A stretch of DNA of 5,132 nucleotides, from the NCBI GenBank assembly GCA_029253805.1, contig JAQWYU010000188.1, forward strand, positions 1 through 5,132. Direction: 5' to 3'. The translations under genes and the position numbers were made by a program. Below are positions 1-5,132 of this stretch, one piece after another; the first letter of the stretch is position 1; every line of letters starts with the position of its first letter. Below the pieces are notes generated by a model. That model had not been told where the DNA came from, ran no database searches, and saw only the letters and a list, made by a program, of their open reading frames with translations. The DNA is from Flavobacteriaceae bacterium (GTDB lineage: Bacteria; Bacteroidota; Bacteroidia; Flavobacteriales; Flavobacteriaceae).

Positions 1-669
1 CACAGAGACGATGTAAAAGGATATCTAGTTTCGAAATGTTATGATTTGACAAATGTTGCAAATCCTGTATTAAAATTTGACATGGCTTTTGTACTAGAGT
101 TTGACTGGGATTTAGTTTATGTTGAATATTCAACTGATCAAGGCATATCATGGGAACTGCTTGGCTCGTCAGAAGACCCTAACTGGTATAACAGCAGTCG
201 TACTGCTGGGGATGGCTATGCTGATAATTGTTATAATTGTGTTGGTGGACAATGGACAGGAACTGATGCTACATTAAACCAGTATAGCTATGCACTAGAT
301 TCCCTCAACTCTGAATCCAATGTAATTTTTAGAATTGTTTTTCATTCAGATCAAGCTGTGAATGAAGAAGGTGTAGTAATCGATGACTTTTATGTTGATG
401 GCACTTCTTTAAGCTCAGATGATTTAGAATTAAATCAACTGGCTGTTTATCCAAATCCTTCTAAAGACACTTTCTATATTAAACTACAAAATAACAAGCC
501 ATTTGATCTACAAGTTTTAGACATTACAGGTAAAAAACTGTTCACCAAAAGCAGAATAATTACTTCTACTCCATTTGCGCTTCAAATGCAAGGATATACT
601 AGCGGAATTTATTTCCTAAAAATAACGATTGATAACCAGCATACAACCAAAAAAATAATTCTTAACTAA
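1..669 (+). CDS. C-terminal part of a secreted protein with T9SS type A sorting domain (5' end outside window)
   Basis: The reading frame is open from the first base, so this is the last 222 residues of a longer protein; the TTG at base 46 is an internal Leu codon, not a start. Residues 1 to about 135 form a beta-strand-rich module with alternating aromatic and hydrophobic residues (VYVEYSTDQGISWELLG), a Cys-rich turn (C77, C80 in DNCYNCVGGQW) and the ending GVVIDDFYVDG. That ending resembles MAM/jelly-roll-like modules in large flavobacterial exported proteases and adhesins. Residues 147-222 are a typical T9SS type A sorting domain: LAVYPNPS at the start, LQVLDITGKKL in the middle, GIYFLKI near the end and a short basic tail. 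In this family the domain directs export across the outer membrane by the Type IX system, usually with removal and surface attachment or release. The catalytic or binding part lies upstream of the window, so the enzymatic role is unknown. The sorting-domain call is firm; the upstream module is inferred from general resemblance. Confidence 0.88.
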   Translation, partial: HRDDVKGYLVSKCYDLTNVANPVLKFDMAFVLEFDWDLVYVEYSTDQGISWELLGSSEDPNWYNSSRTAGDGYADNCYNCVGGQWTGTDATLNQYSYALDSLNSESNVIFRIVFHSDQAVNEEGVVIDDFYVDGTSLSSDDLELNQLAVYPNPSKDTFYIKLQNNKPFDLQVLDITGKKLFTKSRIITSTPFALQMQGYTSGIYFLKITIDNQHTTKKIILN

Positions 670-742
670 TTTTTTGAAGAAAACTACTAGACTGTCTTTC
701 ATCAAATTCCTAAGAAATTGTATTTCTAATTTAAAAAAACCA

Positions 743-2803
743 ATGATGAATATTAGCAAACAATTATTATTGAGTTCCCTATGTATATTAAGCTTAAATG
801 CTTGTAAAAACAATTCAAAAACTTTATCAAATATTACTGAAAAAATTCCGGGAATCATTCTCGAAAACATGGATACTTCAGTCAGTCCAAAAGAAAACTT
901 CTATGACTATGTTAATGGTAACTGGATGAAAACGAATACTATCCCCGATGATGAAACACGATGGGGAGGATTCGGAGTTCTTCGAAAATCAACAAGAAAA
1001 GACGTTCTAGACATCATCAAAACGTCTAAAGAATTTGGAACCTATGCTGAAGGGACTGATCAAAAAAAAGCATTACTAGTTTTTGAATCTGAATTAGATA
1101 CCCTTGCGCGTAATAAGGCTGGTATTGACCCTATTAAACCGCTTTTAAAAGCTATAAACAGTATTCGATCGATTAACGATATGCAAACTGTATATGCCAC
1201 AACCACTGGAGTTTCTGCCCCTTTTGCTGGAATAGGTGCCAATGCAGACTTAAATGATAGTAAAATTAATACTGCCTGGGTCTACCCCGGTGGATTAGGA
1301 CTCCAGCGTGATTATTATTTGGATCAAGATACAAAGTCTCAAGAAATTAGAGAGCAATACACAAATCACGTAGCTAGAATGCTTGGATTTGTTGGATACA
1401 GTGATAAAGATGCAGCAAATGCTGCAAAACGAATACTGGAATTAGAAACAAAACTAGCAAAGCCCAGACTTGATAAGGTTCAGAGTCGAGACATTCGTAA
1501 CTTCAATAACCCACGTACTTTAAAAGAATTAAGTGCAATGACTCCTCTAATTGACTGGGATAAGTTTACAAAAGATCTTGGGGTCACTGCGCCGTTAGAA
1601 TCTGTACTAGTAATGCAACCAACTTATATGGCTGCGCTAAATACTTTTTTAACAAATACGTCAATTGATGATATTAAAATATTAATGACCTGGAGCACAA
1701 TTGATAATGCCGCAGGATATTTAACAACAGAAATTGAAACAGCTAATTGGGAATTTTATAGCAAAACTTTAAATGGTTCCAAGGCTCAACGTGAAGCGGA
1801 AGAACGAGCTTTAGGCACAGTTAACGGCTCTGTTGGAGAAGCCATAGGAAAACTGTATGTAGAAGCAAAGTTCCCCCCAGAAGCAAAAGAGAAAGCAGAA
1901 AAAATGATTGCTAATGTGATTAAAGCTTTCCAAAACAGAATAGAAGTTCTAGACTGGATGAGTGATGCTACAAAAGCCAAAGCTATTGAGAAATTAGATA
2001 AATTCACAGTAAAAATTGCATACCCAGACGAATGGGAAGACTATTCTGAGTTACAAGTTCTAGAAGGCAATAGCTTTGCGGAGAATATGATGGCTGTTTC
2101 TAATTGGAGTAGCAAAGAAAATATATCACAAATAGGACAACCTGTTGATAAAGCTGAATGGGGAATGCCTCCTCAAACTGTAAATGCATACTTTAATCCA
2201 CTAAATAATGAGATTGTTTTTCCTGCAGCTATTTTGCAACCTCCTTTTTATAACTTTACAGCAGATGAAGCTGTAAATTATGGTGGGATTGGCGCTGTTA
2301 TAGGCCATGAAATATCCCATGCATTTGATGATTCTGGAGCGCGTTTTGATGGAGACGGAAATGTAAACAATTGGTGGACGGATAAAGATTTAGTTGAATT
2401 CGAAAAACGCGGCAATGCGCTGGCTGAACAATATAGTGCCATTGAAGTTTTGGACAGTGTTTACATAAATGGTAAGTTCACTTTAGGAGAAAACATTGGT
2501 GATCTTGGTGGAGTTCTTGGTGCTTATGATGGGCTTCAATTGTACATGAATGAAAACGGAAGACCTGAAAATATTGATGGATTTACAGCTGAGCAACGCT
2601 TTTTTATGTCTTGGGCTACTGTATGGAGAACACTAACACGTGAGGATGCGCTGAGAACACAAATTAAAACTGATCCCCACTCGCCCGGAATACAAAGAGC
2701 TACTCAACCACTAAAAAATGTTGATGCTTTTTATGCAGCTTTTGACATTCAAGAAGGAGATAAAATGTATTTACCCAAAGAACAAAGGGTGCGAATATGG
2801 TAG
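743..2803 (+). CDS. M13 family (neprilysin/PepO-type) zinc metallopeptidase, lipoprotein
   Basis: This is a full-length M13 endopeptidase of 686 residues, a usual size for bacterial members, which cleave oligopeptides in the envelope. The N-terminus is a lipoprotein signal ending in LSLNAC, with Cys21 as the lipidation site. The residues after it (KNNSK) lack the acidic run used as a surface-export signal in some flavobacteria, so a periplasm-facing anchor is more likely (inference). The N-terminal M13 domain starts around residue 53 (FYDYVNGNW) and the catalytic domain covers about 480-686. Key motifs are NAYF (481-484, substrate backbone binding), the HExxH zinc site (H522, E523, H526), the ExxxD motif with third zinc ligand E583 and D587, and DPHSPG with H646 and R652, matching the transition-state residues of neprilysin. 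The protein ends RVRIW, the bacterial form without the mammalian C-terminal Cys. The frame is open back to a TTG at 674, but that would put 23 extra residues before the signal peptide. ATG 743 or the adjacent ATG 746 fits better. It lies 73 bases after the T9SS gene on the same strand. Confidence 0.95.
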   Translation: MMNISKQLLLSSLCILSLNACKNNSKTLSNITEKIPGIILENMDTSVSPKENFYDYVNGNWMKTNTIPDDETRWGGFGVLRKSTRKDVLDIIKTSKEFGTYAEGTDQKKALLVFESELDTLARNKAGIDPIKPLLKAINSIRSINDMQTVYATTTGVSAPFAGIGANADLNDSKINTAWVYPGGLGLQRDYYLDQDTKSQEIREQYTNHVARMLGFVGYSDKDAANAAKRILELETKLAKPRLDKVQSRDIRNFNNPRTLKELSAMTPLIDWDKFTKDLGVTAPLESVLVMQPTYMAALNTFLTNTSIDDIKILMTWSTIDNAAGYLTTEIETANWEFYSKTLNGSKAQREAEERALGTVNGSVGEAIGKLYVEAKFPPEAKEKAEKMIANVIKAFQNRIEVLDWMSDATKAKAIEKLDKFTVKIAYPDEWEDYSELQVLEGNSFAENMMAVSNWSSKENISQIGQPVDKAEWGMPPQTVNAYFNPLNNEIVFPAAILQPPFYNFTADEAVNYGGIGAVIGHEISHAFDDSGARFDGDGNVNNWWTDKDLVEFEKRGNALAEQYSAIEVLDSVYINGKFTLGENIGDLGGVLGAYDGLQLYMNENGRPENIDGFTAEQRFFMSWATVWRTLTREDALRTQIKTDPHSPGIQRATQPLKNVDAFYAAFDIQEGDKMYLPKEQRVRIW

Positions 2804-2808
2804 ACATA

Positions 2809-2838
2809 AAAAAAGCAGCGAATCAACGCTGCTTTTTT
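2809..2838. terminator. Bidirectional intrinsic terminator between convergent genes
   Basis: A perfect 12-base inverted repeat (AAAAAAGCAGCG / CGCTGCTTTTTT) encloses a 6-base loop (AATCAA). The stem has a GC-rich core of six pairs and is flanked by an A-run on one side and a T-run on the other, so it works as a hairpin plus U-tract on either strand. It starts 6 bases after the M13 peptidase stop and ends 5 bases before the stop codon of the convergent TPR-like gene, so it can end transcription of both. Confidence 0.93.
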
Positions 2839-2842
2839 ATAT

Positions 2843-3541
2843 TTATTTAGTTATTAAACCTTCCTTTTGAACACGAATAGCATCAATTGCTAAAGTTGCT
2901 AAATTAAAATTCGGAGCTAATAATAAAGCTTCTTCCAGTAAAGCAATTGAATCGTCATGATTTGTTTTTGGATTTTCCCTAAACTTTGCAATTGCTTTTA
3001 AATATACAAATCCAGCAACTAACGAAACTTGATAAGGGGTTTGTGATTCATAATAAGCCTTCATCATATCAGTAGTAGAATTAGCCATTCCATAAGTAAT
3101 ATTTAAACTTGCTCCTGTAAGGTCATCGGTTTGAATTTTAAGATCCGCAAGCTCGTATGCAAGTACAGCAGAAGGGCTACGCTTAAAAAGTACTTCGTAG
3201 TGCTCTAAAGCTCTTGCAGGCTCATTTAATGTCTTCAAACTGATAGCTTTAATTTCTGATTCTAAGTCTGTATCTGAATCTTTAGCTTCTATTCCTAATA
3301 GAGCAAGCGCCTGCCTGTGCTTACCCTCAAGAACATATACATAGGCTAGTGAATCTTGACGTTTTATATTTGGCTCAAGAATAATTAAATGATTCATAGC
3401 GCTTATGATTCCTTGGGTATCTCCTAGCTTTTGCATTTGAGAATAATAAGATTTATAGTGATCTAATAAATCAGTGCTGTTTTGTGATTGAATTTGCAAA
3501 AAAGCAAAAGCAAGAATAATTGTGTACTTAATTTTATTCAT
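2843..3541 (-). CDS. Exported TPR-like helical-repeat protein of unknown function
   Basis: The 232-residue protein begins with a signal peptide (MNKIKYTIILAFAFLQIQSQ), probably cut by signal peptidase I near residue 20, since there is no lipobox Cys. The mature part is almost all alpha-helical, with pairs of helices like tetratricopeptide repeats: about residues 43-58 (ending LEPN), 63-83 (AYVYVLEGKHRQALALL), 99-114 (NEPARALEHYEVLFKRSP), 115-145 (AVLAYELADLKIQTDDLTGA) and 197-212 (DSIALLEEALLLAPN). The A-x-x-x-Y/L-x-x-A/L spacing and the helix-ending Pro residues are the visible TPR signs, though the repeats are degenerate. TPR folds usually bind protein partners; no catalytic motif is seen. 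Proteins like this are probably periplasmic, but no specific role can be given. The frame extends upstream to 3583, but those 14 codons overlap the promoter elements at 3556-3583, so the ATG at 3541, directly before the signal peptide, is chosen. The gene is convergent with the peptidase gene and shares its terminator. Confidence 0.85.
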   Translation of the reverse strand: MNKIKYTIILAFAFLQIQSQNSTDLLDHYKSYYSQMQKLGDTQGIISAMNHLIILEPNIKRQDSLAYVYVLEGKHRQALALLGIEAKDSDTDLESEIKAISLKTLNEPARALEHYEVLFKRSPSAVLAYELADLKIQTDDLTGASLNITYGMANSTTDMMKAYYESQTPYQVSLVAGFVYLKAIAKFRENPKTNHDDSIALLEEALLLAPNFNLATLAIDAIRVQKEGLITK

Positions 3542-3555
3542 TTTTATTTTTATTT

Positions 3556-3583
3556 CAAAAGTAATAGAATTTTTTAATATCAA
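3556..3583 (-). promoter_or_regulatory. Bacteroidota-type promoter for the TPR-like gene
   Basis: Read on the minus strand, TTG (3583-3581) is followed after 17 bases by TACTTTTG (3563-3556), a full match to the Bacteroidota -7 consensus TAnnTTTG with a -33 TTG at suitable distance. Transcription would start near 3550, giving a leader of about 10 bases before the ATG at 3541. This supports the shorter start for the downstream gene. The match is by eye, and AT-rich DNA gives some chance matches. Confidence 0.6.
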
Positions 3584-3799
3584 CTAAGATATTTCACAAG
3601 TAAAAAATTATAAAATATAGCTTTAATACTAGTCTAATATTAATAAATATAAAATATTGACTTTCTTATTACAAATAGACACGTTCGCACAGAATATTAA
3701 GAAATAATAGTAAACTCAATTGTGTATGCACGTTTGAGGAATGTATTAGATTTTTAAGGAGGAATATCTAACAATTTTATACTTTTTAATTTTATCTTT
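3584..3799. other. AT-rich intergenic region without a gene
   Basis: This is the space between the regulator's stop codon and the promoter of the TPR-like gene. The two + strand ATG triplets (3726 and 3741) reach stop codons within four codons, and there is no ATG on the minus strand, so no small protein gene is supported. The region holds a weak hairpin (TTAGAT at 3746-3751 and ATCTAA at 3766-3771) but no GC-rich stem followed by a T-run, so no intrinsic terminator is evident for the regulator gene. No tRNA or known RNA fold was recognised. Confidence 0.6.
3746..3771. repeat. Small inverted repeat with AAGGAGG in the loop
   Basis: The arms TTAGAT and ATCTAA (6 bases each, perfect) enclose a 14-base loop that contains AAGGAGG at 3756-3762 on the + strand, or CCTCCTT on the minus strand. 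It lies 29 bases beyond the regulator's stop codon and would be in its 3' untranslated RNA if transcription continues. The stem is AT-rich and weak, without a following U-tract, so it is not called a terminator. Confidence 0.3.
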
Positions 3800-4798
3800 T
3801 TAAGATGAATCTCTGACAGATAAAGTTGAACTTATAACCAATTGCTTGACTTCACTAGATTTTGTTCTAAGCGATTCAACCATCATTGTTGCAGCCGAAT
3901 TACCTATAGTATAGCTGTGTTGATTAATTGTTGTTAATTCAGGAGTTAGGTTGTGAGCCATACGTTCGCTAACATATCCAATAACAGCAATATCTTGAGG
4001 GATTTTTTTTCCTGATGATTTTACTGCTTTTAAAGCGGATAGTGAAGCATCGGTATCTAAAGCCATGATGGCATCTACTGGGTTTGATTTTAAATAATCA
4101 GCCATAACTGCCCCTGCCAATTTATCAGTAGACTCTAAAAGCACCGGAGCCAACCCAGCAGCTTCCATAGCCTTAACATATCCTTGTGCACGTTGCTTGC
4201 CTACGTTTAATCCGTGAATTGTAGAAAGAAGAATAATTTGTTTACGTTCTGATTCAATTAGCTTTTGAGTTGCTTCAGATAAAGCAGTAAAATCATTGGT
4301 TGTAACTTTTCCACAATTAACAGATTCAATCACTCTGTCAAACATGACTACGGACTTACCATTTTCAATCACATTATGAAAATGATCATAGTTTTGTAAA
4401 TTTTGTGTTTCTTCACTCACCGCTACTATGAAACCGTCTACGACACCATTTGATAACATGTTAAAGGTCTCTACTTCTTTAGAGTGAGACTCTTTAGTTA
4501 GACACACTATAATATTGTAATTAGTGTTAGAAATCATACTCTCAATTCCATATAATGCACGAGCAAAAAAACTATTTTGCACACTAGGAATTACAACCGC
4601 TATGGTATTAGTTTTTCCAGATTTTAAGCCTACAGCAATTTTATTTGGCTGGTAATTATGTAATTTTGCAGACTTAACAATTCTTTTTTTAGTGGCATCA
4701 CTTATTTCGTGGCTATCATTCAGCGCTTTAGAAATCGTTGAAATTGATACACCCAAAATAGATGAAAGTTGTTTTAAAGTAATGTTTGATCCGGCCAT
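3800..4798 (-). CDS. LacI/GalR-family transcriptional regulator
   Basis: This complete 332-residue DNA-binding regulator has the length and layout of the family. Residues 6-27 are the helix-turn-helix (ITLKQLSSILGVSISTISKALN), with I19, S20 and K24 at the positions that contact operator bases in LacI. Residues 49-63 are the hinge helix (YQPNKIAVGLKSGKT), including L58, the residue expected to wedge into the operator minor groove. From about residue 65 to the end is the periplasmic-binding-protein-like effector domain: IAVVIPSVQNSFFA (66-79), D154-R155, R203 with GY at 206-207, IPQDIAVIGY (266-275) and TPELTTINQ (285-293). The usual Gly of the LIxxG turn is replaced in LIESERKQI (180-188), a small departure. 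Most Bacteroidota relatives control sugar or glycan genes, but none is visible here, so effector and targets are unknown. The ATG at 4798 sits right before the helix-turn-helix. The gene lies 73 bases downstream of metG on the same strand, so it could share transcripts with it or use its own promoter. Confidence 0.93.
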   Translation of the reverse strand: MAGSNITLKQLSSILGVSISTISKALNDSHEISDATKKRIVKSAKLHNYQPNKIAVGLKSGKTNTIAVVIPSVQNSFFARALYGIESMISNTNYNIIVCLTKESHSKEVETFNMLSNGVVDGFIVAVSEETQNLQNYDHFHNVIENGKSVVMFDRVIESVNCGKVTTNDFTALSEATQKLIESERKQIILLSTIHGLNVGKQRAQGYVKAMEAAGLAPVLLESTDKLAGAVMADYLKSNPVDAIMALDTDASLSALKAVKSSGKKIPQDIAVIGYVSERMAHNLTPELTTINQHSYTIGNSAATMMVESLRTKSSEVKQLVISSTLSVRDSS

Positions 4799-4817
4799 AA
4801 ACTAAATTATTAGTAAT

Positions 4818-4834
4818 TTGTAAAGATATTACAA
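4818..4834. promoter_or_regulatory. Candidate operator: 17-base inverted repeat upstream of the LacI-type gene
   Basis: TTGTAA and TTACAA form perfect 6-base arms around a 5-base centre (AGATA), 20 bases upstream of the regulator's ATG. It overlaps the putative -7 element, a good place for repression by the regulator itself, as is common in this family. Against this, many LacI-family operators have a central CG pair, absent here, and 6-base AT-rich arms can arise by chance. Confidence 0.35.
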
Positions 4835-4847
4835 CCTAAGGTATCAA
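4821..4847 (-). promoter_or_regulatory. Possible promoter of the LacI-type regulator gene
   Basis: On the minus strand, TTG (4847-4845) is followed after 16 bases by TATCTTTA (4828-4821), which matches the Bacteroidota -7 consensus TAnnTTTG except for the last base. It lies between metG and the regulator's start. The match is imperfect, so this is tentative. Confidence 0.35.
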
Positions 4848-4871
4848 AAAAATTTATGTTTTGGATATTAG

Positions 4872-5132
4872 CTAACCGATTTTCAAACCATTCTTAGCAT
4901 TATGAGAGCTGTCAGGGTTTACAAATACTAATTTACCCTCCGATGTTTCAGTCATTAAAATCATTCCTTGACTTTCAACTCCACGTAAGTTTCTAGGCGC
5001 TAAATTAATTAACACTGTAACTCGTTTCCCGATAACTTCCTCGGCTGTAAAACTTTCTGCAATACCAGAAACAATAGTCCTAACATCGACTCCAGTATCT
5101 ACTTTAAGCACCAATAGTTTTTTTGCTTTTGA
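4872..5132 (-). CDS. metG: Methionyl-tRNA synthetase, C-terminal tRNA-binding domain (5' part outside window)
   Basis: The frame runs off the right edge, so only the last 86 residues are seen, beginning SKAKKLLVLKVDTG; the TTG at 5114 is internal, not a start. The sequence is the OB-fold tRNA-binding domain of the Trbp111/EMAPII type. The signs are KLLVLKVDTG, RTIVSGIAE, EEVIGKRVTVLINLAPR and the signature RGVESQGMIL (visible residues 50-59), ending VFVNPDSS...NGLKIG. In many bacteria this domain is fused to the end of methionyl-tRNA synthetase and strengthens tRNA binding by the cytoplasmic enzyme. The catalytic part is not visible, so a free-standing Trbp111-like protein cannot be fully excluded. 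The fused form is favoured because the upstream residues continue smoothly as in flavobacterial MetG. No GC-rich terminator hairpin follows the stop codon. Confidence 0.87.
   Translation of the reverse strand, partial: SKAKKLLVLKVDTGVDVRTIVSGIAESFTAEEVIGKRVTVLINLAPRNLRGVESQGMILMTETSEGKLVFVNPDSSHNAKNGLKIG

Noticed and set aside
616..870. Open frame on the minus strand across the end of the T9SS gene and start of the peptidase gene
   Set aside because: It lies opposite two well-supported coding regions, has low-complexity hydrophobic content and no family resemblance; it is a shadow frame.
1060..1242. Minus-strand open frame inside the M13 peptidase gene
   Set aside because: It is fully antisense to an intact conserved gene, short and without recognisable features.
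1786..2007. Second minus-strand open frame inside the M13 peptidase gene
   Set aside because: It is fully antisense to conserved coding sequence; its composition mirrors the Lys/Glu/Ala-rich sense strand.
3609..3657. Direct repeat TATAAAATAT at 3609-3618 and 3648-3657
   Set aside because: Ten-base A/T-only repeats are expected by chance in such AT-rich DNA; only two copies occur and no spacer pattern is seen.
3681..3737. CG-containing stretches (ACGTTCG, GCACGTTTG) as LacI-type operators
   Set aside because: Arms on either side of the CG pairs do not match as inverted repeats beyond one or two bases.
3756..3762. AAGGAGG as a ribosome binding site on the + strand
   Set aside because: No ATG, GTG or TTG follows at a suitable distance; the next ATG (3805) lies inside the opposite gene and stops after three codons.
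4846..4852. Run of seven T on the minus strand after metG as a terminator
   Set aside because: No GC-rich stem precedes it, so it lacks the hairpin of an intrinsic terminator; it more likely flanks the regulator's -33 element.
1..5132. Mobile element, CRISPR array, defence or biosynthetic system
   Set aside because: No transposase, integrase, terminal repeats, regularly spaced repeats, or toxin, nuclease or synthase motifs were seen; genes are intact and of ordinary flavobacterial type.

Overview
The window looks like an ordinary chromosomal stretch from a member of the Bacteroidota, most likely the family Flavobacteriaceae. Four things point that way: a protein ending in a Type IX secretion system (T9SS) type A sorting domain, AT-rich DNA with no Shine-Dalgarno-like sites before the genes, a TAnnTTTG/TTG promoter of the Bacteroidota type, and lipoprotein and signal-peptide styles typical of flavobacteria. 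Genus and species cannot be told from this sequence.

Layout, left to right. Bases 1-669 (+) are the 3' end of a gene for a large secreted protein: a beta-rich module followed by the T9SS C-terminal sorting domain. After a 73-base gap comes a complete gene (743-2803, +) for an M13 (neprilysin/PepO-type) zinc metallopeptidase lipoprotein with all its catalytic motifs intact. A strong bidirectional hairpin terminator (2809-2838) separates it from a convergent gene (2843-3541, -) for a small exported protein with TPR-like helical repeats and its own recognisable promoter. Bases 3542-3799 are a very AT-rich intergenic region with no credible small ORF. Next is a complete LacI/GalR-family transcriptional regulator (3800-4798, -). 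A 73-base gap then separates it from the 3' end of metG (4872-5132, -), which encodes the C-terminal tRNA-binding domain of methionyl-tRNA synthetase and runs off the right edge.

How the genes work together. The left half is an envelope and secretion pair: a T9SS-exported protein and a lipid-anchored peptidase. They are in the same direction and may be co-transcribed, since no terminator is visible between them. The right half holds a housekeeping translation gene followed in the same direction by a regulator. The regulator's target is not in view: no sugar-utilisation genes (SusC/SusD, glycoside hydrolases, transporters) lie in the window. A perfect 17-base inverted repeat just upstream of it is a candidate autoregulatory operator.

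No mobile element, CRISPR array, tRNA or rRNA gene, defence system or obviously novel multi-gene system was found. The findings below are modest regulatory and contextual observations.
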